64,000 nucleotides of DNA from Paenibacillus chibensis (GTDB lineage: Bacteria > Bacillota > Bacilli > Paenibacillales > Paenibacillaceae). The translations under genes were made by a program, and so were the position numbers. Below the pieces are notes generated by a model. The model saw only the letters and a program-made list of their open reading frames with translations, was not told the DNA's origin and made no database searches. The DNA lies in assembly GCF_004001045.1 (NCBI RefSeq), contig NZ_BIMK01000017.1:124001-188000 (forward strand), read 5' to 3'. This document shows positions 43,699-52,715 of the stretch, piece after piece (the stretch's first letter is position 1; the number at the start of each line of letters is the position of its first letter).

Positions 43699-43818
43699 CT
43701 AGCCGCTCTTGCTATGAACAGTATTTCCATATAACGAATCGAGTATAACCCGGCAAAGCGAACGAAGCTCTCGCCGAATAACCTCCTTTTGAACCAGGTA
43801 TGTACTTCGTGTTGTAGT

Positions 43819-44271
43819 TCATTGATAGAATTTAAGCTCGTACTCGCAGTGTTCATCGCCGTTCACGTTGCATTTCACTTCCTTCACGGATACCTTGCGC
43901 CCTATGATCCGGGTTAACGCCCCCTCCATGATCGCCCCTTCTAGATCGCATACCAGCTTGCCCTCCTGAACAGGCAATCCCTCACAGAAGCAATCCTCCA
44001 CCGCCACACGCATCGCATGCTCATCCTGATGCACGATGGCCGGGATTCCGATCTTCAGCTCGACGAATAGTTGAAAGAGCTCCTCTACTGTCCGGGCTGG
44101 CAGACTTTCGCCGATTTTGCGCCCGATGGTCACCGTCGTATTCTTCCCTCCCATCGGCAGCCCTTCATGCATCCCGATCAGACGGATCGCGCGGAACAGC
44201 TCCAGCGGAACCTGGTTGCCCAGTTCCTTTCTATCAATATGTTTCAAATCATTAAATGTAAAGCTTGCCAT
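43819..44271 (-). CDS. V4R-domain protein
   Basis: A 150-residue single-domain protein with the V4R (4-vinyl reductase) layout: EDCFCEGLP, then KLVCDLEGAIMEGALTRIIG and the C-terminal VKEVKCNVNGDEHCEYEL. Four conserved cysteines could bind a metal or small molecule. V4R domains sense hydrocarbons or tetrapyrroles in several systems. The ATG at 44271 follows GGAGGAG. It lies 20 bases after a ferredoxin gene and shares its Fnr-type box. Confidence 0.75.
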   Translation of the reverse strand: MASFTFNDLKHIDRKELGNQVPLELFRAIRLIGMHEGLPMGGKNTTVTIGRKIGESLPARTVEELFQLFVELKIGIPAIVHQDEHAMRVAVEDCFCEGLPVQEGKLVCDLEGAIMEGALTRIIGRKVSVKEVKCNVNGDEHCEYELKFYQ

Positions 44272-44291
44272 GTGGATCTCCTCCCATATGT

Positions 44292-44540
44292 TCATTGTCC
44301 CTTTTGGCGGAACGGACAGGTGGACACATGAATGGATGCCGTTGGACATCCCTGCTCCGCTTCGTCCAAGCTGTCCCATTGATCTTCCGGGACTTCTGTA
44401 ATGCCAAGATTGTGGTCTCCGGGTAAAATGTTCTCAGCCAGCCCCTCATCATCGTAATCAAAGATATCAGGGGCATAGACGCCGCAAGCTCCGCAGGCAA
44501 TGCAGGTGCTTTTATCCACGAAAGTATAGTTTTTCTTCAC
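44292..44540 (-). CDS. Ferredoxin
   Basis: 82 residues with C-x2-C-x2-C (CIACGAC, about 13-19) and a distal C-P (GCPTASI), the pattern of a single-cluster [4Fe-4S] ferredoxin of the Bacillus Fer type. The GTG start at 44540 has GGAGGAG upstream. An extra cysteine lies near the C-terminus (STCPF). Operon with the V4R gene. Confidence 0.88.
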   Translation of the reverse strand: MKKNYTFVDKSTCIACGACGVYAPDIFDYDDEGLAENILPGDHNLGITEVPEDQWDSLDEAEQGCPTASIHVSTCPFRQKGQ

Positions 44541-44638
44541 CTTCCGTCCTCCTCCTGAACGGCCGGCCGCGGATCCATTCCGCCGTCCTCAACCCTTCCT
44601 TTGATGATTTCAGCGTACCATCGCCTGCAACCCACCCT

Positions 44639-44654
44639 TGTGATTTTCATCACA
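44639..44654. promoter_or_regulatory. Fnr/CRP-type box upstream of the ferredoxin-V4R operon
   Basis: TGTGATTTTCATCACA is a perfect TGTGA-N6-TCACA palindrome, the consensus bound by Bacillus Fnr. It is about 100 bases before the ferredoxin start. An extended -10-like element (TGGTACGCT on the minus strand) lies about 30 bases downstream, placing the box near -41. Confidence 0.6.
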
Positions 44655-44782
44655 TTATTTTTGTCGGTTCCATGATGAGCATGATTTCCACAACCAAAAT
44701 TCGTGTTTGTCCGCATGTTCTTAAATTTTGCCCTCCTATATATCCTTAAAAAGGGGTTTATGACGAAAGCAAGGAGGAACGC

Positions 44783-45061
44783 ATGCCAAGGCTTGCAGCA
44801 GCGCAGCATACGGAATTTACGGTCTGGGTGTTTACCCGGGCTGAATTGGTCAAGTTCGTGATGGTTGAAATCCTTTTTAGCTCGGCCCTTTATGCAGGTT
44901 TGAAACGGGTGAACGGACATGAGGCCATAGCCATTTTGGGCAGCTCGATCGGCACCCACCTGTACAAATATTGGGGGCCGAGGGTAAAATGGCAGGTTTG
45001 GCGAAGCGGCAAGCTGCCGCAGCCCCTGCCCTGGGGACAATTGGGAATAGAACGCTCCTGA
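44783..45061 (+). CDS. Hypothetical 92-residue protein
   Basis: A small protein with one hydrophobic stretch (about 24-40), rich in Trp and basic residues toward the C-terminus. I recognise no family. The ATG has AAGGAGG nine bases upstream, which is the main support. It is divergent from the ferredoxin operon. Confidence 0.5.
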   Translation: MPRLAAAQHTEFTVWVFTRAELVKFVMVEILFSSALYAGLKRVNGHEAIAILGSSIGTHLYKYWGPRVKWQVWRSGKLPQPLPWGQLGIERS

Positions 45062-45189
45062 ACCGGATAAGCTGAAGCTGCCGGTTTTATTCGTTTGGGC
45101 CGGTTTCCGGCCATAATCAGCCGATTTGATCCGTGGCGGGATTTCCCTGAAGTCCTCGTGTACAATAGGAAAGAAGGAGCGGATGACCT

Positions 45190-46158
45190 ATGAACCGTAA
45201 AAGAAGAAGAGTTGCCATCGTAGGCTCCGGCATGGTCGGATCCAGCTGCGCTTACTCCATGATCAATCAGTCGATCTGCGACGAGATCATGATGATTGAC
45301 CGTACCTATGACCGGGCGCTCGCACAGGCTCTCGATTTATCGCATTGCATCGATTTCACCCATACCCGCACAACGGTCTATGCCGGAACCTATGCGGATT
45401 GTTCCGATGTCGACGTCGTTATCCTGACCGCTGGCGCGAACCCGAAGCCGGGGCAGAACCGGATGGACGTGCTGGCGGAGGCGGCGGAAATTACCCGGCA
45501 GATCGTAACTCCCATCGTGGAAAGCGGCTTTAACGGAATATTCATTACGGCCGCGAATCCGGTTGATATCGTGACCTACATGATATGGAAGCTGACCGGC
45601 TTCCCGCGCCACCGCGTGATCGGGTCCGGTACCTCCATCGATTCCTCCCGCCTCAAAACGCTGCTGTCTGATGTGTTTTCCATCGATCCGCGCAGCGTCA
45701 GCGGTTATGCACTGGGCGAGCATGGGGAATCGCAGTTCGTGGCATGGTCGCATGTTACGATCGGCGGCAAGCCGATCCTCGATATTCTGGCGCAGCATCA
45801 GGAGCGCTTCAAGCATGTCGATCTGAACGACATTGCCCGCAAAACGAAAGATGCGGGCTGGGAGATTTTCACGCGCAAGGGCTCGACCCATTTCGGGATC
45901 GGCAGCGCGATTGCCCATATCACCCGCTCCGTCTTGAACGATGAGCATAAAATAATCGCCGTATCCGCCATACTCGATGGGGAGTACGGCCAATACGGCG
46001 TATGCGCCGGCGTACCGGCGATTATTAGCAGTGACGGCATTCAGGAGCTGCTGGAGCTGAAGCTGAACGAAGAAGAAACGAAGCTGTTTAATGAATCTTG
46101 CGATTTGATCCGCCGCAACCTCGAAGGGCTGACGCTGGAAACGATCCAAAAAGGCTAA
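45190..46158 (+). CDS. ldh: L-lactate dehydrogenase
   Basis: 322 residues, NAD-dependent, interconverting pyruvate and lactate. The Rossmann motif VAIVGSGMVGSSCA is at the N-terminus. The substrate and catalytic blocks are AGANPKPGQNRMD, TAANPVDIVTYM and GEHGESQFVAWS with the catalytic histidine (about residue 180). The Arg before LDVL-type loop reads NRMDVL, so lactate is preferred over malate. It stands alone, and no Rex or Fnr box is evident immediately upstream. Confidence 0.92.
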   Translation: MNRKRRRVAIVGSGMVGSSCAYSMINQSICDEIMMIDRTYDRALAQALDLSHCIDFTHTRTTVYAGTYADCSDVDVVILTAGANPKPGQNRMDVLAEAAEITRQIVTPIVESGFNGIFITAANPVDIVTYMIWKLTGFPRHRVIGSGTSIDSSRLKTLLSDVFSIDPRSVSGYALGEHGESQFVAWSHVTIGGKPILDILAQHQERFKHVDLNDIARKTKDAGWEIFTRKGSTHFGIGSAIAHITRSVLNDEHKIIAVSAILDGEYGQYGVCAGVPAIISSDGIQELLELKLNEEETKLFNESCDLIRRNLEGLTLETIQKG

Positions 46159-46211
46159 CAGCCTTTCGCATCCGGAGGAAATGGGATATACTGGAATAAC
46201 CACCCAATGGA

Positions 46212-46505
46212 TTGGAGTTGATTCCACTGGTATTCCTTGCAGCAATTTTGGCGATCATCCTCATGGGCGGATTTTATTTTGCCGTCGCTTATTTCGGTTT
46301 GAAGTTTTTATACAAAAAGCTGTTTCGCCGGCCCGTCGATCCGATGATTCTGATGGCCGCGATGACGATGGGCGTTTTTCTTATTCTCATCGGGCAGCGC
46401 TTATGGTATCACCAGCAGGTGGAAATGACACTGCTGCTACCCCCTATAGCCGTGCTCGGTATCATGGTGCGCCACATTCGAATGCGGAGCCGCCGCAAAT
46501 CATGA
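46212..46505 (+). CDS. Hypothetical small membrane protein
   Basis: 97 residues with about three hydrophobic segments and a basic C-terminal end. The TTG start at 46212 is uncertain and lacks a clear ribosome binding site. No recognised family. It follows ldh by 53 bases and may be co-transcribed. Confidence 0.4.
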   Translation: MELIPLVFLAAILAIILMGGFYFAVAYFGLKFLYKKLFRRPVDPMILMAAMTMGVFLILIGQRLWYHQQVEMTLLLPPIAVLGIMVRHIRMRSRRKS

Positions 46506-46529
46506 AGCGGCCCCGTCCCATAAGGAGCC

Positions 46530-47294
46530 TTAACCCGCCTTTCGGCAAATGAAAATCATTTCCGGACTGGTGGAGGTTAACGGCTCCTTTGTCCATCCGC
46601 CATATACCTGAATCACCTCAAAGCCGCTTTGCTTCAGCAATCGGAAGGCTTCCTGCGGGTAGGTGTAGCGGATCTGCAGATGGACGTCCTCACGTGATAT
46701 TTCTTCCCCGCGCCCTTGCTCGGCCGTTATTTTAACTGTCCTGCAGGATAGAAGCTGCGTGATTGCATCATACATTTCCTCATGCTGCTCGGTGACCTGT
46801 TGGCCCGAAGCGTTCGAATAATGCTGCTCATAGACTTCAATCCGGCTGAGCTCCTCCAGATTGGGATTACGGGTTCCGAACACAAGCACGCCCTCCGGCT
46901 TCAAATGACGGTATACCCCCTGAAGCATGCGTTCCTGATCTTCGTTGGTAAGCAGATGCTGAAACGTATTTCCAACCATAAACATCATGTCATAACTGCG
47001 CGGCAGCCTGAGCTCCGTCAAATCCTGCTCATACAGCGGTATGGTTACGCCTGCTTGCTCTGCCTTGCGTGCCGCCAAATCCAGCATGGTCCGGCTGACA
47101 TCGGCCCCTTCCACAGCAATACCTGCCCCCGCCAGCGGCAGCGCAACCCTGCCCGTACCGCAGCCGAGATCCAGCGCATGCCCGCCGCAACGGCGCGCCC
47201 ACTCCAGAATCAGCTCGTAATCATTCATGTAGCTTCGTTCCTTGATGTCGTAATCTTCCGGATCATCGTATGGATTTTTGATATTCACTGTCAT
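46530..47294 (-). CDS. SAM-dependent methyltransferase
   Basis: 254 residues with the class I motif LDLGCGTGRVALPLA (about 41-55) and motif II acidic residue in VEGADVSRTML. Substrate unknown. The ATG at 47294 is preceded by GGAGCGG and lies 19 bases after the amidase gene, so the two are probably one transcript. Confidence 0.8.
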   Translation of the reverse strand: MTVNIKNPYDDPEDYDIKERSYMNDYELILEWARRCGGHALDLGCGTGRVALPLAGAGIAVEGADVSRTMLDLAARKAEQAGVTIPLYEQDLTELRLPRSYDMMFMVGNTFQHLLTNEDQERMLQGVYRHLKPEGVLVFGTRNPNLEELSRIEVYEQHYSNASGQQVTEQHEEMYDAITQLLSCRTVKITAEQGRGEEISREDVHLQIRYTYPQEAFRLLKQSGFEVIQVYGGWTKEPLTSTSPEMIFICRKAG

Positions 47295-47313
47295 TCGCCC
47301 TACCGCTCCCTGT

Positions 47314-48816
47314 CTACTCGCCTTCAAGCCGGCTCATCTCCGGCGATACCCGGTGCTTGGTCGCCTGCTCGTATCCGTAAGCGAGCTTGATCAGCACCGG
47401 TTCGCTATAGGCTGTTCCGATAAACGTGATGCCTACCGGCCCCTTCGTAATATAGCCTCCGGGCGCAACGACGCCATTCTGCGCATATCCCCCGGGCACG
47501 GTAATGACCGGATACCCGGCACGGGCCGCGATATCATCGCCTTCCTCGCACCCGAGAAACAGCAGGGCATCGAGGTTATGCTGCTTCAGCGCGGCATCAA
47601 TACCCCGTTCCCGCGACATCTCCCTGTTCAAGCGAAGCGCTTCGGCGTATTCCGGCTCTGTCAGCATGCCGCTCGTGGCCTCCGACGCCTCCAGCACATT
47701 TTGTCCGTACTTCAGGCACCGCTCGGCATGTTCCTTGTTATAATCGATCACCTCGGCCAGCGTGTGCACCGGAATGCTGGCCGGCAGCGGCGCGAGATAG
47801 TCGTTGACGCCTTTTTTGAATTCGTAATGCATCACGCTCCAGTTCCAGTTCGTGTCCTGGCACGGAAGCTCCACCGGATCGACGATCGTCGCGCCTTCGC
47901 GGCGCAGCACCTCGATCGCGTCCTCGAGAATGTGCAGCCGGTCAGGATCCAGCCCTTTATAATAAAAACGCGGAATCCCGATCCGGGCCTGCTTAAGAAA
48001 CGACGCATCCAGAAACGGCGTATAATCGGTTAAACGATGCCCTTCGCTAGCCAGCGTCGCTTCGTCCCGTTCATCCACGCCCGTCATCGCCCCGAGCACA
48101 ATGGCCGCATCCGTCACGGTTCTGGCCATCGGGCCGGCGGTATCCTGGGTATGGGTAATCGGGATGATGCCGCTGCGGCTGACCAGCCCCACCGTCGGCT
48201 TGATGCCCACCAGCATGTTCTGGCTGGCCGGGCTGATGATGGAGCCTGACGTTTCCGTACCGATTGCCGCTGCGGCCAGGTTAGCTGCAACCGCTGCTCC
48301 CGAGCCGGAACTGGAGCCGCCGACGAACAACTCGCCCGGGCCGTACGGATTCAGGCATAGACCGCGGCGGGTGCTGTATCCGGACCACATGCCATCCGCC
48401 ATGAAATTCGCCCACTCGGTCATGTTGGCTTTTCCGAGAAAGACCGCTCCTGCCCTGCGCAGCTGTGCGGCTACAAAAGAGTCATGCGCCGCCGTATGCT
48501 CCGCGAGGGCAAGCGTACCTGCGCTGGTATGCAGCGCGTCGCATGTGTCGATATTGTCCTTCAGGAGCAGCGGAATGCCGTGCAGCGGCCCCCGGATTCC
48601 TGTATCATACCGTTCATCATCCAGCGCCCTGGCGATGCTGATCGCTTCGGGATTGATCTCGATGATCGATCTCAGCTTGCCGTCATAACGTCCGATCCGC
48701 TTAAGATAGACCCGAACCAGCTCCTCTGAGCTGGTCTCCCCCGCCTCCATCGCAGCTTGCATGCTGCGGATATCCGCCTCGACAATCCATTGTTCTATGT
48801 TCTCATTCGGTTTCAT
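47314..48816 (-). CDS. Amidase (amidase-signature family)
   Basis: 500 residues of the amidase-signature family, with the Ser-cisSer-Lys triad: Lys in PLLLKDNID (about 87), the cis-Ser in GGSSSGSGAAVAANL and the nucleophile Ser in GTETSGSIISPA. It resembles the stand-alone amidases of Bacillales rather than GatA, as gatB and gatC are absent. The amide substrate is unknown. Cytoplasmic; no signal peptide. Confidence 0.85.
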   Translation of the reverse strand: MKPNENIEQWIVEADIRSMQAAMEAGETSSEELVRVYLKRIGRYDGKLRSIIEINPEAISIARALDDERYDTGIRGPLHGIPLLLKDNIDTCDALHTSAGTLALAEHTAAHDSFVAAQLRRAGAVFLGKANMTEWANFMADGMWSGYSTRRGLCLNPYGPGELFVGGSSSGSGAAVAANLAAAAIGTETSGSIISPASQNMLVGIKPTVGLVSRSGIIPITHTQDTAGPMARTVTDAAIVLGAMTGVDERDEATLASEGHRLTDYTPFLDASFLKQARIGIPRFYYKGLDPDRLHILEDAIEVLRREGATIVDPVELPCQDTNWNWSVMHYEFKKGVNDYLAPLPASIPVHTLAEVIDYNKEHAERCLKYGQNVLEASEATSGMLTEPEYAEALRLNREMSRERGIDAALKQHNLDALLFLGCEEGDDIAARAGYPVITVPGGYAQNGVVAPGGYITKGPVGITFIGTAYSEPVLIKLAYGYEQATKHRVSPEMSRLEGE

Positions 48817-48865
48817 TCATCCTCACACCCTTCGTATTTAAGTAGAGCGTTGGTGTATGCCGGAT

Positions 48866-49255
48866 TTAGACATTCGCATATTTTTCCATATGCTGCCTGT
48901 ACAGCTTCCACGCTCCCTGTTCCTTGCGGAATACTTCCATGGCCAATACGCTTGCGACCGTGCTGCCATTCAGGCTGAAGTTCACGATGGCCGAAATAAT
49001 CAGTTCATTGTCTTCGCGCATATTCCGGGTCAGATCGCTGTACTCCCAGTGCGGCTCCTTGCCCACGTACATGGCCAGCGTCTCGAGATTGTCCGCTTTG
49101 TAATGAGATGAGCGGTACACCTCGTAATCCTTGTCCGGATAATAGCCGAAATATCCGATGAAATCATCCGATATCCAAGCATTTACCTCTTCTGCCGTTC
49201 CTTCATTGATGACTCTGCGGTACTCCTCGACCGCCGCAACCGCTTCATGAAACAC
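48866..49255 (-). CDS. NTF2-like (SnoaL/DUF4440 type) protein
   Basis: About 129 residues with the cone-shaped NTF2-like fold pattern: EEYRRVINEGTAEEVNAWISDDF at the start and FRKEQGAWKLYRQHMEKY at the end. The function is unknown. I take GTG 49255 as start, behind GGGAGGAG; the frame is open 22 codons further but that part is not family-like. Confidence 0.6.
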   Translation of the reverse strand: MFHEAVAAVEEYRRVINEGTAEEVNAWISDDFIGYFGYYPDKDYEVYRSSHYKADNLETLAMYVGKEPHWEYSDLTRNMREDNELIISAIVNFSLNGSTVASVLAMEVFRKEQGAWKLYRQHMEKYANV

Positions 49256-49363
49256 GTAACCACGCTCCTCCCCAGCATCTTTGTCATCATATAAAATAAA
49301 ATGTCCACCGGCATCCATCAAACCGGCAATGCCTGCGGTATCGATCCGCAGCTTATCTTCCGC

Positions 49364-49777
49364 TTAAATTCCGTTTGAATGCTGCAAAACGATTCTCCAG
49401 CCATCCGGATCGCAAATGGTAATGCCGTTCACGTCCCAATACGGATTCTCGGCCGGTACGGCCGCATACCCCATCTGCTGCAGTCTGCTTGCGATAGCGT
49501 CCCGGCTTGCTTGGTCAGGGATGTAAAACACAAGCAGATTGTCCTCCGAAGGCGGAGGCACTGGGGCGGCGTGCTCATGCTGCGTAAACTCCAAATGATA
49601 GGCGCTGCCCGGCATGCCGAACATCACGCCGTCATAGCCATGATGATTTTCGAAAGAGCCGATCACCGGAAGCCCGAGCCCTTCCCCGTAAAACTCCTTG
49701 ATCTTCTCCAACTGGTGCGTCGGCCGGGCGGTGCGGAACTGCACCGCCGGCATGCTGCTGCTCCATGGTTCTTTCAT
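49364..49777 (-). CDS. VOC-family protein (glyoxalase/dioxygenase fold)
   Basis: 137 residues with one pair of beta-alpha-beta-beta-beta modules, similar to Bacillus YycE: FYGEGLGLPVIGSF, YHLEFTQHEH and the C-terminal ICDPDGWRIVLQ. Metal ligands are plausibly His and Glu in these blocks. Substrate unknown. GGAGGG lies before the ATG. Confidence 0.8.
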   Translation of the reverse strand: MKEPWSSSMPAVQFRTARPTHQLEKIKEFYGEGLGLPVIGSFENHHGYDGVMFGMPGSAYHLEFTQHEHAAPVPPPSEDNLLVFYIPDQASRDAIASRLQQMGYAAVPAENPYWDVNGITICDPDGWRIVLQHSNGI

Positions 49778-49809
49778 GTATATCCCTCCATTTTTCAGGT
49801 GAATGGCAA

Positions 49810-50508
49810 TTATGCTCCCAAATATGCCGGTATCATTTCGGTTTCCCGGATCCCACCGTTCACGTTCTCCACCCGGTAGGCCCGGGCGCCCGGCCGCGAG
49901 CTGATCACCTGATGGATCTGCCCGCCGGCGTAATGAATGCCGACGCCATCATCCACCCCGACTCCTCCGCCAATAAGTCCGGTGCTTAACAGCTCGCGAA
50001 AGCCGTGTCTATACGCCGGTTCCGCGTCGAAATGCGGACTATGGCTGCCCGGAATGAAGCCAAGCCCCGTGATGGCTTCCGCCCGGCCGGTGTCGTCGCA
50101 GCTAACGCCCTGCTCATACCAGCAAATCGAGCCCGCACTGAGCCCGGCCAGAACAACCCCCTGCTCCCATGCTTTGCGCAGGATGCGATCCAATCCCGTT
50201 TCGCGCCAGGTCGTCAACAGGAGCTCCGTGTTCCCGCCTCCGACATAAACAATATGTTTGTCCAGGACGTAATCCTCCAAATCAGCGGAAGGCGGCCGGG
50301 AAAGCGCAAGATGGAATGGAATGCAGTCATGACTGCCGAAAGCATGCTCGAATCCCTGAATATAGCCCTCCGCATCTCCGCTCGCCGTCGGAATGAAGCA
50401 TACCTTGGGCGTGCGCGCCGCAGACTGGCGCAGTATGTATTGATCAAGCAGCGGATTATCCGGCTCCATGGAGAAGCCTCCTCCGCCAAGCGCTATAATC
50501 TGTTTCAA
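49810..50508 (-). CDS. Peptidase S51 family protein (PepE/YgaJ type)
   Basis: 232 residues with the nucleophile elbow LAGLSAGSICWYEQG (about 119-133) typical of S51 dipeptidase E-like serine peptidases, and IVYVGGGNTELLL upstream. I take the TTG at 50508, where GGAGGGG lies at proper distance. The specificity is not clear, since Bacillus homologues are poorly characterised. Confidence 0.8.
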   Translation of the reverse strand: MKQIIALGGGGFSMEPDNPLLDQYILRQSAARTPKVCFIPTASGDAEGYIQGFEHAFGSHDCIPFHLALSRPPSADLEDYVLDKHIVYVGGGNTELLLTTWRETGLDRILRKAWEQGVVLAGLSAGSICWYEQGVSCDDTGRAEAITGLGFIPGSHSPHFDAEPAYRHGFRELLSTGLIGGGVGVDDGVGIHYAGGQIHQVISSRPGARAYRVENVNGGIRETEMIPAYLGA

Positions 50509-50630
50509 CGTTACCCCTCCAATGATTCCAACCAAGAGCCGGTTTCTTTTCCATATTTCTCAAATTCATCATATCAATATCCCCACCGCGGCGCTATCTC
50601 TAGAATGATTATTAAAAATTGTTTCCATGA

Positions 50631-50653
50631 AAAAAGCCGCCTTGGCAGGCGGC
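50631..50653 (-). terminator. Terminator behind the frameshifted gene at 50669-50903
   Basis: On the minus strand GCCGCC pairs with GGCGGC, loop of six, followed by six T residues. Confidence 0.7.
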
Positions 50654-50668
50654 AAGCAGGAACGCGGT

Positions 50669-50903
50669 CTATCGACGGATGATTTCGTTGAGCCTCATCC
50701 GCAGGGCCGGTCCCCAGGCGATCGAAATTCGCTCCGCGACACGGCGGTTCGGAAAGTAGTCGCGGGAAGATACACTTTCTTTTGAGATTCATGAAAGCAG
50801 GGCTGCAGCGGCCCGCGCCTACATTGACGATCCCCCCGGCGTCCAGGATCTGCTTGCTGCGGGTTGCTCTCATTTTCTGGTCACGGTCCACGTTGCGTGG
50901 CAT
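50669..50903 (-). pseudogene. Frameshifted small gene, unknown function
   Basis: The ATG at 50903 with GGAGGA upstream opens a frame MPRNVDRDQKMRATRSK... that runs protein-like to about 50795. Sequence then continues coherently in another frame (...RDYFPNRRVAERI, then SIAWGPALRMRLNEIIRR) to TAG at 50669, directly before a terminator. The join is near the TTTCATGAATCTC stretch. The two halves together would make about 78 residues. I do not know the family. A one-base indel or sequencing error explains it. Confidence 0.4.
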
Positions 50904-51057
50904 CGGCCATTCCTCCCAATACATCTCTGTTGACGCTAGATTACCGTTTTCCTATATCCTGTAGTATTTCCCCCTGAAAACCCGTATGCTAAAAGGATAT
51001 CGCCTTCATCAAAACGTTGAAGGACCATCTCATATTCATAAAGGCAGGGACTTGCTC

Positions 51058-51474
51058 ATGATCATTTATCAGGAACACGTGCACCGTGTAACCGAAGCTT
51101 CTTTTGAAAACGGCTTTTTTGACGGCTGGCCTAATCCGCCCTCCATCGCTACATTTATCCGCATTCTCCAGAACTCCACCCATGTGATTCTTGCCGTCGA
51201 TGATCAGACCGGACGCGTTGTCGGCTTCATCAATGCGTTATCCGACCAGATACTCACGGCTTACATTCCGTTGCTGGAGGTCGTGCCTTCCTATCAGGGC
51301 CGGGGGATCGGCAAAGAACTGACCCAGCGCATGCTGGACAAGCTGAAGGAAATATACATGGTCGATCTGCTGTGTGACCCGGATTTGCAGGATTTCTACG
51401 CGAACCTCGGCATGCGCAAGGCACAGGGGATGCTGATCCGGAACTATGCGCATCAATCCGGCAAGTTGGAATAA
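51058..51474 (+). CDS. GNAT-family acetyltransferase
   Basis: 138 residues with the acetyl-CoA motif VVPSYQGRGIGKELTQRML (about 83-101), preceded by the beta-strand LTAYIPLLEV. Substrate unknown. The likely start is ATG 51058 behind GGCAGGGA; the open frame upstream has no ribosome binding signal. Confidence 0.8.
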   Translation: MIIYQEHVHRVTEASFENGFFDGWPNPPSIATFIRILQNSTHVILAVDDQTGRVVGFINALSDQILTAYIPLLEVVPSYQGRGIGKELTQRMLDKLKEIYMVDLLCDPDLQDFYANLGMRKAQGMLIRNYAHQSGKLE

Positions 51475-51574
51475 TCACTTACATTCTCAGTGGGAATGGC
51501 GGGGCCCGCATGACGCTCGCCACTCCCCCCCATTCATTTCTTAGATAGGATATGTACCATACTGCTTCCTTTGC

Positions 51575-52075
51575 TTACCGCTGCGCTTCCCGATGTAGCG
51601 CCTCCTCCAGCACCCGTTTAACTAACCGATGCTCTTGGACGACATGTTCGAATTCTTCCGGCTCCACCCAGATCCGGGACAAGCACTCATACTCGCGCTG
51701 AAAGGGATGCACCTCCGAAATATCCATCCGGTAAAACAGCTGATAACCGATCATCGGATACTTTCCGTTCGGATCGAAATGCTCGTCTTCCTCGTGATTG
51801 ACCTCCATTTTCCCGAGATACACCGCCGTCCCTGTGACGCTGCCTTCCTCCAGCACTTCCCGGTGAAAGGCCTGCTCCGGCGTTTCGCCTGGCTCCACAT
51901 GCCCTCCCGGCAGATTGAAGCCGCGTCCTTCAACATGCACGGCCAAGACAAGCCCCTGATGCAGGCATATCCCGTGCACACTGGTCACCAGCGCCGTCTC
52001 CCGCTGCTCCTCGCCCGGGATCCAGGTCAGCTTAACCTGATGCCCGTTCCAATTTTCGTATATCGATGGATTCAT
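51575..52075 (-). CDS. NUDIX hydrolase
   Basis: About 166 residues with the Nudix box G-x5-E-x7-R-E-x2-E-E in GGHVEPGETPEQAFHREVLEE (about 75-95, shown in part). The substrate may be a nucleotide derivative, but it cannot be told. The start is ATG 52075, or the ATG two codons earlier; AAAGGA lies upstream. Confidence 0.85.
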   Translation of the reverse strand: MNPSIYENWNGHQVKLTWIPGEEQRETALVTSVHGICLHQGLVLAVHVEGRGFNLPGGHVEPGETPEQAFHREVLEEGSVTGTAVYLGKMEVNHEEDEHFDPNGKYPMIGYQLFYRMDISEVHPFQREYECLSRIWVEPEEFEHVVQEHRLVKRVLEEALHREAQR

Positions 52076-52106
52076 GTGCATCCGTCCTTTCTTCCCTTCG
52101 TTGAAT

Positions 52107-52553
52107 TCATAGCCGGGGGGCGTCTACGTCCGGACGTTCGGCTGCCACCCTCTCTGGCACTGGCGCTTCCGCCAGCACATGAATGCTCACCGGGATGCGG
52201 GTGAAATGGGTCAGCTTGAACTCCACATTCTGCTCAGCTTGCAGCCGTTCAAGCACCTCGGGCAGATTCACCCGGAGCCGTTTCAGCCTGTTCTCCGTCG
52301 TAAGAATGTTCACGGACCGTCCTTCCTTGTTAATGATTTTACCCTCGTAACGATCCTGTCTACGCGTGACCATATCATATACGATGAACAGGAATCCCGC
52401 CAGGGAGCCCAGAGCCACAAGGAAGGATATTAAGGCAAGAACAGACGGCTCATGGCGCTGGATGCCGGTCATAATCTGTATGCCGGAAATCCCTGTCAGG
52501 TTTAAAGACAAAATCAGTAGAATCGTGAGGTTTTGGTAAGGATGCATGTTCAA
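52107..52553 (-). CDS. Hypothetical membrane protein
   Basis: 148 residues with two membrane segments near the N-terminus (about 8-30 and 45-67) and a soluble C-terminal part of about 75 residues (NREGRSVNIL-like, LPEVLERLQAEQNVEFKLTHF). The start is TTG 52553, eight bases after GGAGGG. No family recognised. A terminator separates it from the five-gene operon upstream. Confidence 0.55.
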   Translation of the reverse strand: MNMHPYQNLTILLILSLNLTGISGIQIMTGIQRHEPSVLALISFLVALGSLAGFLFIVYDMVTRRQDRYEGKIINKEGRSVNILTTENRLKRLRVNLPEVLERLQAEQNVEFKLTHFTRIPVSIHVLAEAPVPERVAAERPDVDAPRL

Positions 52554-52649
52554 ATCGGAAACCCTCCCCTGCCATATAAAAATCTCTAGCTTGCTTCCAC
52601 AAGCCGTGTTGCGATTCCTTCCTTTTTCTGTATTTTCATGTGCGAATTG

Positions 52650-52684
52650 CAAAAAGCCCTTCCGCTTTTTCCAAGCCAAAGGGC
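52650..52684 (-). terminator. Terminator of the ATP-grasp/DUF350 operon
   Basis: On the minus strand GCCCTT (52684 side) pairs with AAGGGC and TTTTTG follows. Confidence 0.6.
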
Positions 52685-52715
52685 CCCGCAAATCCAAACG
52701 AACTCACCTAATCTT

